64,000 nt of DNA from Pomphorhynchus laevis (lineage: Eukaryota > Acanthocephala > Palaeacanthocephala > Echinorhynchida > Pomphorhynchidae). Numbering within the stretch: position 1 is the first letter of the stretch; every line of letters starts with the position of its first letter. The stretch lies in assembly GCA_012934845.2 (NCBI GenBank), contig WNNJ02001601.1:116203-180202 (forward strand), read 5' to 3'. The notes beneath the pieces were generated by a model. That model was not told the origin of the DNA, made no database searches, and saw only the letters and a program-made list of their open reading frames with translations. This document shows positions 41,766-53,372 of this stretch, piece by piece. The translations under genes and the position numbers were made by a program.

Positions 41766-43550
41766 CTGGAGGCACAAGTAATTTCCTCAGATAGTGCATT
41801 TCAAATGCTGATTGCACGATGTGAGTGTCTCATTATTCGAGGATTTTTACCAGGGGGAAATTTATAGAGGGTTTGGCGATGTCCACAACAATTTGTAGTT
41901 CTAAACTTTATAACATTTGTGGAATATCTTTCAAAATATTTGACAATTGGCCACATTGCCAAGAGATCAAGATACAGTAGTTGTCTAATTGAAGATAAGC
42001 CTAACAAGGATAGCCTGTCCTCATACGAATACGAATTATGAAAACAAATTCGAGACCTGCCATGAAGCACTGATTCAAGATCGGCAATTTCTTTTTTAGT
42101 ACATGGAAAAACAGCTTGAATGCAATACTCAAGATGTGGACGAACCAAAGAACGTTAAAGGAGTTTGAAGACAGAAGGATTCATTCTCGAGAAGCATTTT
42201 TTGATGCAATACAAGGCTCGAACTGCCTCACTGCGAGCAAATTCAGTTATCAAGTGTGTTTTTAATGTCTTGTGTATTATTACACCCAAATCCTTTTGTT
42301 CCGACACAATAGTAGGTATCTTTCCTCCAATGTGGTAACTATGATTGATCCCAACGATATCAAATCTCATACATGGGCATTGACTTATATTTAAGCATAT
42401 CTGCGTTGCTTCACTACATTTACAAATGCGGTCAAGGTCGTTCCGCAACAGTTTAACATCAAGCTTACTATTTATAGTGCACCATAGTTTTATATCATCG
42501 GCAAAGGCTAAGCATGGGTTTTGGATACGTAATAATAAGTCATTTAGAAATGTGATAAAAAAAGAGAACCCAATACAGTACCCTGAGGGACTCTACAATT
42601 TACATATCTTGTAGTGGAAATGTGGCTCCTAACTCTAACTCTGTAGAAAAGTCGGCTAAGGAATTCCCGAACCCAATTGCAGATGGTACAAGGAACACCA
42701 TAGTGAGATAACAAGTTAATTATACAAGAAAGCTGAACTCGATCGAATGCCTTTGAAAAATCTAAAAAGTTAACGTTGACGCATTTACCTAAGCTAGTCG
42801 CCTCAGTCTACAACTCACGGACTGATAACAGGTTAGTAAGACACGACCGCTTAGAACGAAAACCGTGATGTGAATTTGTAATAATCCTGTGTTGTTGCAT
42901 CTAAATGATGCAAAATTCTATGGGCAATTAATCTCTCCAGAACTTTGTATATGGAAATTGCGAGGCTTATATGTCTATAGTCTGAGCAAGATGACGGTAT
43001 CGATTTTTTGAGAATTTGAGCAATAATTGCAGACTTCCACGAATTAGGAACCCATGAGTTGTAAATACTGTATTGAAATAGTTTGGCAAGAAATGGAGTA
43101 AGACATGAAGACAGAGTTTTTAGAAGGAATGGAGAAATGCCATCCGGACCTTTTAAGCTACGGGGATCAAGATTTCTTAAGTACGCCTCAACTGTACTGG
43201 AATATATTTAAGAAGTTTTTGATCGTTGTGAAATAGCTCCTAATCTCCAATTAATATCAGTTTTAACAGAATCATTATACGGAAGAGAAAAGCCCGAAGC
43301 CAGAGATTCAGCAATTTCAACTTTATTAGTCAATACACCCTTCACTGTATTAATAGAATTGATTAGAGAAGGAATAGTTCAATTGCGGCGAACATATGCC
43401 CAAAACTGTTTAAGCTGTTCATAAGCCTTAATCGCAATAATTGCTGCGAACTCATTCCGCTTTCTTAGTTTTAGTCTTGTACATAAGTTTCGTATTAGCC
43501 TATAACGAGGAGTTATACCTTACAAAAATTTGGTTTCTAATAAACATACA
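41766..43550 (-). mobile_element. Family E: decayed CR1-like LINE, linker to C-terminus
   Basis: From right to left the minus strand encodes a linker (LRKRNEFAAIIAIKAYEQLKQF near 43480) and the RT with many breaks (KGPDGISPFLLKTL near 43140, a PQG..LG block near 42580). LGVIIHKTLKTH and MNPSVFKLL (42155-42448) and PHLEYCIQAVFPCTKKEI..ESV (41801-42148) follow. The endonuclease and ORF1 are absent because the copy is cut at 43551, where family A begins. A relative lies at 48950-49500. Confidence 0.7.
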
Positions 43551-43734
43551 TTCCAGATTATTCCTGTCAGTTCCAGATTATTCCTGTCAGTTCCAGATTA
43601 TTCCTGTCAGTTCCAGATTATTCCTGTCAGTTCCAGATTATTCCTGTCAGTTCCAGATTATTCCTGTCAGTTCCAGATTATTCCTGTCAGTTCCAGATTA
43701 TTCCTGTCAGTTCCAGATTATTCCTGTCAGTTCC
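43551..43734 (+). repeat. 20-bp tandem repeat, nine units, in the leader of family A copy 2
   Basis: Nine perfect units of TTCCAGATTATTCCTGTCAG run from 43551 to 43730. The unit has no stop in any forward frame. Copy 1 has only about 4.7 units and a unique leader left of them; copy 2 starts directly in the array. Confidence 0.95.
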
Positions 43735-43779
43735 GCTCGCTACGCTCGCGGATTGAGCTCAATCTATCGACAAAAGGTC

Positions 43780-45105
43780 ATGCCTAAAAAAGCGCGATCT
43801 CAGATCCCTGTTCCTGATCAAGAATCTTCCACATCGGAATGCAATGATGGTTATACCAGCTTTGAAGTTGGATGTGATTCCAAAGATTGCGATGTATGGA
43901 CACTTGTTCGTGTTAAAATATCCGACCACTCGGTGTATAAACGTAAACATTTCACTTGCGTTTTTTGTACATGAGTACGACTACTACAGTTATCCTGCTC
44001 ATCTACTCCTGTATCACACACGACCACTCAGACCAATGCTGTTTTAGATGTTTCCCTCGCATCAACACCTGACTTCGCATCATATAATCCCATTATTGAA
44101 CCTACTCTCTCACACACTCCTCGTTCAACTACGTACCAAACTTCCATTAATCTTTCTCATTCTAACAATGCTAACGGTAAAGCTTTTCATCTCGTACCTC
44201 CTCTTTCCTATTCCTCCCCCAATCTAAATAAATCTCAAACTTCTTTATTCTCCTCACGTACTCCTTACTCGACCTCTCCTGTATCACCTCTCAATAATTT
44301 ACACCCTTCCATCAAAATCATTTCCAGTAACATTTCCGATCAACTGATTCAACACTCCATTCCTGTCACTCATGCCCCAACCTATTTTAATTCCCCTTAC
44401 TCTACCTCCCACGTAACACTTCCAAATAATTTAAATCCTTCATTTAAATTCATCACCAGTCACATCTCTGATCAATCGATTCAACACCCCGCTCTTGTCA
44501 CACTTGCTCCAACCAATATTAATTCTTTATCAAGCACCCCTGTCATTTCCACTTCTATCTGCTCATCTACCTCGACTCCTACCAGCTCTGTCCGTCCACC
44601 ACTTCCACGAAATCGTTTTCCTTCGCGCGATCGCTGTATAATCATATCAAACTTAAAGCTTTCCGAATCTGCTTCTCCACAATCTCGCCTCGATGATGAT
44701 GTATCTGCTTTCAGGTCTATCCTAGCAACCATTCTACCTGATGATAACCCATCACTCTTCAATAATATCGCTCCTGTATCCTTTATTCGTTTAAACAAAT
44801 CCACTAAATCCAATCATCTCAGTCCTCCACTCTTAAAAATCGTTTTCCGACATAGTTCACATGCCTCTTCGGTACTCTCCCAACGTTTTAAACTTCTTAC
44901 CACTTCCTCTACTTGCCGTATCTTTCCTGACCGCTCCCCTTCTGATATTGCCCAGCTCAATTTAGCTCGCATTGAAAAACATCGACGTGAAACAAACGGC
45001 GAGTCATCCTTATCTATACGTAAAATCAACGGAAATTTTCACGTTCTTCACACAAGGCCAAAAACTCGATGGCGTCCCATCTCTCCCCCTTGTCTTCTTC
45101 GCTAG
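43780..45105 (+). pseudogene. ORF1 of family A LINE (copy 2)
   Basis: It begins as in copy 1 (MPKKARSQIPVPDQ, then CDSKDCDVW and FTCVFC) and stops at 43974. The rest of ORF1 continues in other frames to 45105 (CIIISNLKLSES and FPDRSPSDIAQ regions). The second cysteine pair reads CVFC instead of CGFC. It ends inside ORF2, as in the other copies. Confidence 0.7.
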
Positions 45106-47812
45106 TCAATCTCACTCCTAAGCATACTTTTCGTCTTAGTCTATTCAACACTCGCTCCATTCTTCATAAAGCTGATATGCTTCTCGATATCTTCGATCAA
45201 TTATCTATCGATATTCTCTGCATTTCCGAATCCTGGCACTCTGACTCCGACGATCTTGCTATTCGTCGTCTATGTCGCTCTGGTTGTTCTCTAGTTGAAT
45301 CAGCTCGTCAAATTACATCTCATACATCTACTGCGTCTAACCATGGCGGTATTGTTGCCATTGCTCGTCACCCAATGTCTTTACGTAAAATCAACGTTAA
45401 CATCCGTTACACTTCGTTCGAATTACTCATATGCAGATTATCAACGCCTTTCCCTCTGGAACTTGTGATTGTATACCGTCCAGGTTCAGTTGCCCCATCA
45501 CGTATCTTCTTTAACGACCTTGCAGATCTAATGTCTCACTGTTCATTGTCTTATACTCCTTCTTTTGTTCTCGGTGACTTTAACAATCGTCTTGATTGCC
45601 CGTCTGCCTCTGACTCAATCGCTTTTACTAATCGTTTTTCTGATTTTAACTATAAATTACTTTCAACAAGCTCAACTCATATTCTCGGCGGTGCTCTCGA
45701 CATCATTGCTGTTCCTAACTGCTTCAATGACTATACCTCCTTGTCAATTACTGATCCTGGTTTGCAGATCAATTCCTTGCCACTCTTACTCTTACTCGTC
45801 CCCATCCTCCTTCTCCGCCTTTACCTTTATCTACACCAAGTCGACCCTGGAAGCTTCTCGATATCCCTGTTCTCTGCACAGCCTTACTCAATTCTTCACT
45901 CTTTTCACTTCCTCTTAACTATCTCTCTCCCGATGATCTCTGCATTCTGTTTGATTCTGAACTTACGTCGATCCTCAATAACCTTCTGCATAGTCGACTT
46001 CGACGTTCCCAGCGCTTGCGCCATGCTCCCTGGTTCGATTCGGACTGTAGTCTTTCTAAGCGTCGACTCCGTCACTCTTTTCGTATTTATAAACGCTTTC
46101 TTAAACGTTCTCCCAACTCACTCCCTCCAAATCTTCGTGATTCATACTTTTCTCAACGCCGTTCATATCTCATTCTTATACGTACTAAACGTACTATCTT
46201 TTGGCGAAATCAACTCGAGTCATCTTCCAACTCTAAATTTCATTGGAAAATCTTAAACTCAATTCTTTCACGATCATCTACCCCTTGTAATATAAATCCT
46301 GATGAATTTTCTTCTTATCTACAAACTAAACTATCTAATTTACTTTCCCTACTACCCATAGCCCCCTTGTACCCACTCTTCTCTTTAAATACTTCCCTCC
46401 CAGAACTATTCCACCTTCTTCCCGTTTCAACTGATGAAGTTTCTTCGGCTCTGCTGTCATTACCTAATAACACCTCTCCTTCTGACCTAATTCCCACTCA
46501 CTTGCTTAAAAATATCTGCTCCGTTATCTTACCCTTCCTAACCACATTGTTCAACTCGTCCATCCGTAGCTGTACATTTCCTTCCATCTGGAAATGCGCC
46601 ACTGTTCGTCCTCTCATCAAAAAGCAATCTCTCGACTCCTCACTACCATCTTCGTACCGTCCTATTTCACTTCTCCCAACCCTCTCTAAACTCCTTGAGC
46701 GTCTCGTTCTTAAGCAAGTTAATACATATCTCTATTCCCCTAACTTATTTCCTCCCTTCCAAGCCGCTTCTCACTCTAATTACTCTACCGAAATTGCCTG
46801 TCTTAAAGTTTATAACGACTTACTCATATCGCGCGATCATAAATTATGTAGTGTCATAGTTTCTCTTGATCTATCGTCTGCTTTTGACATCGTCGATCAC
46901 TCGATTCTTCTCCATCGCCTTCGTCATGATTATGGCTTCTCTTTACCCACTGTATCATGGTTTTCTTCATATCTATCAAACCGTACATTTCGCGTATATT
47001 CTAACTCTTCTCTCTCATCCTTCGTCCATTCCGTCCGGTGTTCCACAAGGCTCCGTATTAGGCCCTATACTTTTCTCTCTTCTTCTTGGTGATTTGTCTT
47101 CGATTTCTCATAAATTTAACTTCCATGTTATGCAATATGCTGATGACATTCTCATCTATGCTCATGCACCTGTTTATCGTATTCACGATCTTAGTGTTTC
47201 CGCTTCCGACTGTCTTGTCTCAATTTCCAATCATCTTTCTTCCCTTCGCCTTTCTCTGAATCCTGATAAATCCAAAGTTATGTGGATCCTACCTCGACGC
47301 CTCGGCTTCGAGCTCCCTCCGTATCATTAAATTCTACAATTCTTCCTATCGTTGATAATCTCGTTTTCCTAGGCTTCTATTTTGACAAGCGACTTTCACT
47401 TAAACCTTTCGTTAGAGATAAAGTACGCTCATCTACCTTGATACTCCGCAACCTACGTAAAGTTCGTAGATTGATCGATTTCCCTTCTTGTATGACTCTC
47501 ATATCATCTCTCCTTTTTTCTAGACTCGATTATTGTCTTAGTCTATTTTCCAACTCACCTAAATCCACTCTTCTTCCCCTACAACGCATCGTCAACGCAG
47601 CTGTCCGAATTCTCCTCCGTCTTCGTCGTTTTGATCATACATCCTACCATCTTGCTTCTCTCGATTTGCCTACAATTTATTGTCGTGTTCAAATTCGTCT
47701 TCTTATCGTTGCTTTCCGCCTTGTAACTTTTCATACCCCTTCATTTCTCAACCTTCCTTTTCTTGATAATTCTCGTCCTGTTTACTGTTCCTTGCGTTCC
47801 TGTAATTCCCTG
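45069..47812 (+). pseudogene. ORF2 of family A LINE (copy 2)
   Basis: 45069-46256 encodes the endonuclease up to the shared frame loss at about 45760. 46016-47092 encodes the linker and the RT up to LDLSSAFDIVDHS. 46866-47330 and 47282-47818 encode GVPQGSVLGPILF, QYADDILIY and part of the C-terminus. At least four frame breaks exist and the last 30-40 codons are lost. Confidence 0.78.
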
Positions 47813-47941
47813 GGCTAGGCGAGTTGGACAATATGTGTGGATGTGTGGTCGAAGCAACGAAGACGTAGGAGCACTCGAACGGAGGAGTTGATGATGCGTT
47901 GTAGGGGTAAGATAATGGATTTTGGAGAATTGGCGAAAATT
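47813..47941 (-). mobile_element. Inverted scrap of a family B-like ORF2
   Basis: The minus strand reads FANSPKSIILPLQRIIN..VRVLLRLR.FDHTST, matching 36496-36630 of the B element more closely than family A. It is joined head-on to the broken 3' end of A copy 2. Confidence 0.75.
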
Positions 47942-48950
47942 TAAATCGGTACACTGCCCAAGTGTCTTATCTAATTACGCTAATCCTAAAAGCTATAGAA
48001 ACAATGTCTCTTTACTCGTAAATGACGATAGCTAAACCGTAACAAATGAAGTTGAAATAGCCAATACATTTGCTGGTTTATACGTATCATCTACCGATTA
48101 CGAAAATATTAATCTAAATAATTTCCGCCGAATTACGGTCGGTGACGTGTTGTGTCTATTCTCAGTTGACGATGTCTACCGTGAGCTGAAAAGCATCAAA
48201 TCATATGGTTCATTGTATCATGATCCTTAGCCTGCTGTATTTTTAAAAAAGCTTGCGTGCTATATTGCGACCCTCCTGTATTGGATATTTGTTGCCTCTA
48301 TTCTGTCGGGTGCCCAATCCCTAGTGATTGTCAATTGTTACTCCACTGTACAAATAGGGTGATAGGTCTTTCCCTATAAATTACTGATCGATCAGCCTGA
48401 CCTGCGTATTTTGCCGTTTGCTTGAAAGGATTGTGGACAATCGTATCAATGATTACTTGTAACAGAATTCATTATTTTCTGAAAGACAGCATGGCTTTAG
48501 AAAGAACCGTTCCACAGTTACAAATCTTCTTGTTACACATGATGAGTGCTCACTGGTACCGGCGTTGATGTTTTGTTTTTCGATTTTTCAAACGCATTCT
48601 ATTGTGTACATTAGAACATATTAATTTCGAAAATACATTTACTCAAGATTGACCCACTGCTAGTCTCTTGGGTTCGTAATTTCATATCGAACCGCTCTCC
48701 GCAAGTTTTCGTAAATGGAGTATTTTCCTAATGGGCTGGATATAATGCTAGAGTCCCACAAGGGTCTGTACTTGGTCATCTTCTGTTCTGTATAAATGTC
48801 AATGATCTGCCTAATGTTTTGAATTCAGCTTTGTAGCTTTATACAGACGACCTTAAAATATGAAGAACAATTCGTTCCCCGTCGGATTCGTGCGTCCTCC
48901 AATCAGATATTGTCATATTGGAAAAGTGGGTTTACGACAATAACTAGAGA
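47942..48950 (+). mobile_element. Decayed CR1-like LINE fragment, linker and RT
   Basis: Short open pieces on the plus strand show IANTFAGLYVSS, SLTCVFCRLLERIVD, RQHGFRKNRSTVTNLL, a remnant of the FFDFS block, SHKGLYLVI in place of PQGSVLG and LYTDDLKI near 48840. Many frame breaks make this an old copy. It meets the minus-strand E-type fragment at about 48950. Confidence 0.6.
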
Positions 48951-49500
48951 AGGAAATCCCTCTGCTAAATGAGTCATCTGCCACGTCGCAATGAGGTCTA
49001 GGTAAATCAACATTTGACGCACTAAAAGCATAAGTAAGGAAAGTAAGCGGTCTACGTATGAATACGCAGGTTGAAAACACAATCTGGAGCCTCTTCGAAA
49101 CACTGACTCAAACTTCGTTATTTCTATCTTAGTAGATAGAAATAATGCCTGGATACAATTCAATGTGTGGGCGAACCAACGCTCAATATATTCTCTTAAA
49201 ACTTAATGGGTTTAGCCTTGCTAACGTATGTTTGATGCAATACATAGCTTTACTTGCCTTACCATGAATAAAGTCCGTATTTGAGCAAGTTCTCAATGCT
49301 CTGTGCAAAATGACACCCAAACCCCTACACTCAGATACAACTTTGGGTATATGAACCTGTAATCGAAATTCACGATCATGTTTACTTTTTCCTAGCTTCA
49401 TATGAAAACATTTATCAAAGTTTAGTATCATGCCCGTAGCTACACTCCATTTGTGTATTCGATCAAGGTCGTCATGTAGGGATCGACCATACGTATCATT
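48951..49500 (-). mobile_element. Family E-like LINE fragment, RT end to C-terminus
   Basis: The minus strand encodes SLHDDLDRIHKWSVATGM, LGVILHRALRTCSN and AMYCIKHTLARLNPLSFK (49183-49500), then CIQALFLSTKIEITKFESVFRRGSRLCF (48903-49163). It is closest to the E copy at 41801-42448. The right edge is at the junction with the gag-like fragment. Confidence 0.65.
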
Positions 49501-49870
49501 CGTAGAAAAGTGACCTCGCTTTCCACATCTGAAACAATTGGCGTCTCTTGCTGTGCAATGTGATCTCTTACGAACATCGCTTCCATAAAAATTGGAACCG
49601 ACCATTATTATTAATTGACAACAAATTGAGCCGAGGCTTTTTACAAGTTGCTTCACAAATTAAAAAGAATAAAAAGAATAAGAGTCGTTTTGTCCCTCCC
49701 TCATCAGATAAACTACTGAAAATCCCACCGTTGTCTTGAGAATGAAGGGTCATCATCCAGTAGGGCGCAAAAACTTGAAGCAGTAGACGACAAAACGGTC
49801 GCACTCTCAAGCGAATTCCAAGATCGTACGACTCGTTTGGCAAAGCAGGAAACTGCATGCATGTACCTTT
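49501..49870 (-). mobile_element. Gag-like zinc-knuckle piece of a Ty3/Gypsy-type LTR element (fossil)
   Basis: The minus strand shows a zinc-knuckle region (CFRCGKRGHF) preceded by a basic segment, as in the gag-pol junction of metazoan Gypsy elements of the CsRn1-like kind. It is an old, partial and broken fossil, cut on its left by the E-like LINE. No LTR is recognisable. It could belong to the same family as the integrase fossil at 5220-5870. Confidence 0.45.
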
Positions 49871-49980
49871 GTTTTCAGCATCAGGGGATGTCCGCGAAGA
49901 GAAGGTTGACCTCTCAGTTGCAGTAGATGTGACAGTGGATGATCTTTAGTATGCAGAATTTTCCAAAAAAAAGAGAGATC

Positions 49981-52675
49981 TCACTTGTCACGGATATATC
50001 GCAGACAAGGCATATTTAATATCTGGAGGCGTTTCGCGTAGCCATAAATATGCAGCCCTGAGACTAATTTAGTTGTTGATCTGAACACTTTCTCCAATGC
50101 ACGACGCTCATAAGTAGTTTCGGGATAACAAGCTGGCGATGCGTAAAAGATATGGCTCAAGAAAAATGCATTTGCTAAGGTATGGTAACATAACGGATCT
50201 ATGCCTATCAGAGCTCGACGAGTATGTCCTATTAAGCGTTTTGTGATGCAACACACGTAGTCTGAATTCTTTCGAGTGGATAAGTCAGCACAAACCCAAA
50301 CTCCCAAATCTTTATATGAGTGGGTTCTTTCGATACTAATTGAACCAAACTGGTACTCACCTCCAAGATGATCACATGATCTTCGTGATATACGCATACA
50401 TGTACATTTAGCGGAATTGATCCTCAAGTGATTTCGTATAGACCAATTGGATATAACGTCGACGTCGCTTTGTAAATGTTGTTTGTCAAGATCGGAAATA
50501 ATAGGTCGCCAAACTTTAAGATCATCTGCATATAATAAAATGAATGAGCTGATATTTGGTATCAAATCGTTGATATAAAGACTGAATAAGATGGGACCCA
50601 ATACACTTCCCTGTGGAACACCTAACAACACTGGAAATGGACTCGACAGCGACTCATTTACTCGTACGACACTTTGTCGGTTGGAAAGGAATACACGAAT
50701 CCAGTTTATGATCCTCTTATCAAGATGAATGTGCTCCAACTTCTCAATAAGGCGCGTGTGATTAACTGAGTCGAACGCTTTCGAGAAATCAAAGAAAATG
50801 ACATCAACTGGTATACCTTGATCATAATAGTGATACAAATTTTCACGTGCATGTACAAGATTAGTAGTCGTGGAATAACCTTTTCGGAAGCCATGCTGTG
50901 CTGGGTTCAAAATTTGAAATCTATTTTGAAATTATATTATTCGTCGTTTAATCAATCTTTCTAGCACACGACAACACACGCAAGTGAAACTAATAGGCCT
51001 ATAATTGTTAATGGACGAACTATCCCCTTTCTTATAAATAGGACAGATGATGGAATTCTGCCAATCAGAAGGAACAACGCCAAAAGCAACAGACGCAGAG
51101 AAAATATTGTAAAGCGGATGACATATTATGTCAGCGATGTTGCGCAGATATACTGGCGGTAAGCCATCTGGACCCGCACCTGCTTTGCATTTAAGTTTCC
51201 GAAGCTCTTGGAGAACATCATCACATCGGAAGAGGTCGCTGGTGTCATCTCCGGGCGATTCAAATGTACACGGATCACCCATTGTCACATCCTTATGGTC
51301 AAGATTCAAAGAATGGAAATGATTTCTAAACATATTTGATATCTGCAAAGAATCAGTTATGAATTTCCTATCGTCACGTTGAATACAATTTATAGGTTTA
51401 CAACGCGTATGCTTAGCAGTCACATACCTAAAGAAAGAGCGGGGATCACGGTGACAGTTTATACTTAGCTGATTTTCGAAAGATCGCCTACCAGTTCGCT
51501 TCATGGACGTAACGAGGTTTCGCCATTTCTTATAAGTGCTGAAATTAGCTCTGTCTTTACGATAGTTATTAAAGGCCTTACGTCTCATCTTTAAAGCATG
51601 TTTTATATCGCTATTAAACCAAGGCGGTAAGATCGATATCAAACAGTGTTTACTCTGAAGAGGTGAGAAACGATTAAGGAGGTGGTACAGAGTATCCCTG
51701 AAAAACTGCCATGAATATTCGACGCCAACATCAAAAGCATCCAACCACTTTACCCCAACGAGATATTTATTTACTAGAGCAAAGTCAGTTCTGAATGGGT
51801 TTACAGACGACGTCGGATTTACGCCATGTGAGTAGACATCGCTCAGACCAATCGAAATGACCACATGATCTGAATATACCTATTGGGTCCAGATAGCTTA
51901 ATCTATCAAGAATGTCATATGGTACAGTAAGGCATAAATCCAAAAGTGAATGTGAATCCTGTGAAAATCTTGTACTCTGACTGACATGTTGCTTAAGAGC
52001 CAAGCTGTTTATTAAGCCAAGTAGCTTCAAACTCTCGACATTCGAGTCATTAGAAGTTTAATTAACCTAATTGACAGATGGCATGTTGAAATCACCTAGT
52101 ACAACAAATCTATCACAATAACTACTTCTCTTCATTAAAGCAGCTATGCTATCTGTGTTTGATCTTGGAGAACGATACACAGTCAATACCGTTATTGGGT
52201 GTTGACAATATAGCCTAATACACAATGCTTCATTATGGTTAATAGCATCACTAAGAGTTTCAATTACTCGGAATTGAAGCCTATTAGAGATATACGCGAT
52301 AACACCTCCTCCAATCTTCCCTGTTCTATCACTTCTACTTATGCTGTATCCCTCAATGAATATATCTACGTCTGCTATTGACGAACTAAGCCAAGATTCT
52401 GTGAAAATACCTACATCTGGTACGATATCTTGAAAGAGACATTTTATTTCATCTAACTTATTAAGTAGACTACGAATATTCGAATAAATGATTTTTAAAC
52501 CATCGTTATTTGTGCTCAACTTGAAGGAAGAATCGCGAAGAGATTTTCGAAATTCACGAATACACCGATCGACATTGAGGCAAGGTGAAACAGTGAATAT
52601 TTCACGTCTTAGGCGGAGGGCGCCAAAGTGGTAAGAAGGCTTGCAGGATTGATCACATCTGACAGTCCCTTCCAA
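49981..52675 (-). pseudogene. ORF2 of C1-type LINE copy 3
   Basis: 52067-52675 holds the endonuclease (IIYSNIRSLLNKLDE, IFTESWLSSS, VVLGDFNMPSVN). 51785-52030 holds TRFSQDSHSLLDLCLTVP. 50932-51864 holds the linker and first RT blocks (LPPWFNSDIKHALKMRRK, IYKKGDSSSINNYRPISFT). 49981-50910 holds HGFRKGYSTTTNLV, FFDFSKAFDSVNH, GVPQGSVLGPILF and catalytic YADDLKVW. Two or three stops or frame changes separate them. The C-terminus ends early at LRYIRDK. Confidence 0.8.
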
Positions 52676-53372
52676 TGAATATGTAGACGCCTCCGCACAA
52701 CTCGAAAATTTTGTATTGTCAATTTTTTTTCACCCAACTCGAATCGACATGCTAACTCTGATTTAGCCTCTTTCAAACGTAATCGATAAGCTATGCTCAT
52801 ATCGCGTAGCAGACGTATACTCGACCCTTTCAAACGATATGAGCCGTTAAAGATTATGTGAATAATTTCAGCGGAGTTGAACACTACTTTGAGCAGTCTG
52901 GGTCTCAACTCATTACTTATCTTACCGAGACGAAAAGCGGCATTTATCTTCATGCTCTTAACAACTTCGTCTTGACATTCATGCAATACCACCGAAAGAA
53001 TGGATTGTAGATGTCCCAACTCGTCGTCTAATCGTGCCTGGCTATTTATAGCGACAGATTCCTTTACGTTTGCAATAATTAAACACTGTTCACGGTTATG
53101 AAAATCTTCCCTTCTTCGAGGTACCTGACGAGAGTCATATGCAGATGCCATGCTATTAAGTGAAGGAGTGTCTTGAGAGTTAATCACATTTGCTTTTGAA
53201 ACACCTCTAAGAAGTACAGACCTAGTCATGCCTACGTCATGTTGAATGTTACCTGGCGTCATTATTGAGGATTTTATGGATTCATGTTGAGGTTGTGCGG
53301 TTATTACTGAAGATCGTCGTCGCGATATTTGCATTTGCGAGTTGTGAGCCATTTCTGAGGGGACAGCAGATA
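52609..53372 (-). pseudogene. ORF1 of C1-type LINE copy 3, N-terminus removed by an insertion
   Basis: The frame is open from the junction at 53372 with an internal ATG at 53352. It encodes a linker (Ser/Gln-rich) and the RNA-binding C-terminal region (NREQCLIIANVKES, AAFRLGKIS, RPRLLKVVFNS and RLLRDMSIAYRLRLKEAK). It ends in GEKKLTIQNFRVVRRR, as in the intact C1 ORF1. The finger motif would lie upstream of the insertion. Confidence 0.72.

Larger units (their letters stand above)
43551..47812 (+). mobile_element. L2/CR1-group LINE, family A, copy 2, 3'-truncated
   Basis: It is collinear with 11400-15563 of copy 1 but breaks off at about 47812, about 240 bases before the 3' end. There it joins an inverted family B-like scrap. 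ORF1 and ORF2 are broken. It shares with copy 1 the one-base loss in the endonuclease SDH motif. Confidence 0.85.
49981..53372 (-). mobile_element. C1-type CR1-like LINE, copy 3, lacking both extreme ends
   Basis: The minus strand carries most of ORF1 (53372-52609) and ORF2 (52675-49981). The 3' end of ORF2 and the hairpin are missing on the left. On the right it stops at the family A copy starting at 53373. The C1 frame appears to resume beyond it at about 55235. ORF1 and ORF2 overlap by 67 bases. Confidence 0.8.

Noticed and set aside
43441-43974. A frame that runs through the 20-bp array into the family A ORF1, suggesting a repeat protein
   Set aside because: The repeat is simply stop-free in all forward frames, and the upstream part belongs to the reverse strand of the E-type LINE. 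Copy 1 lacks the same extension. ORF1 has its own ATG at 43780.
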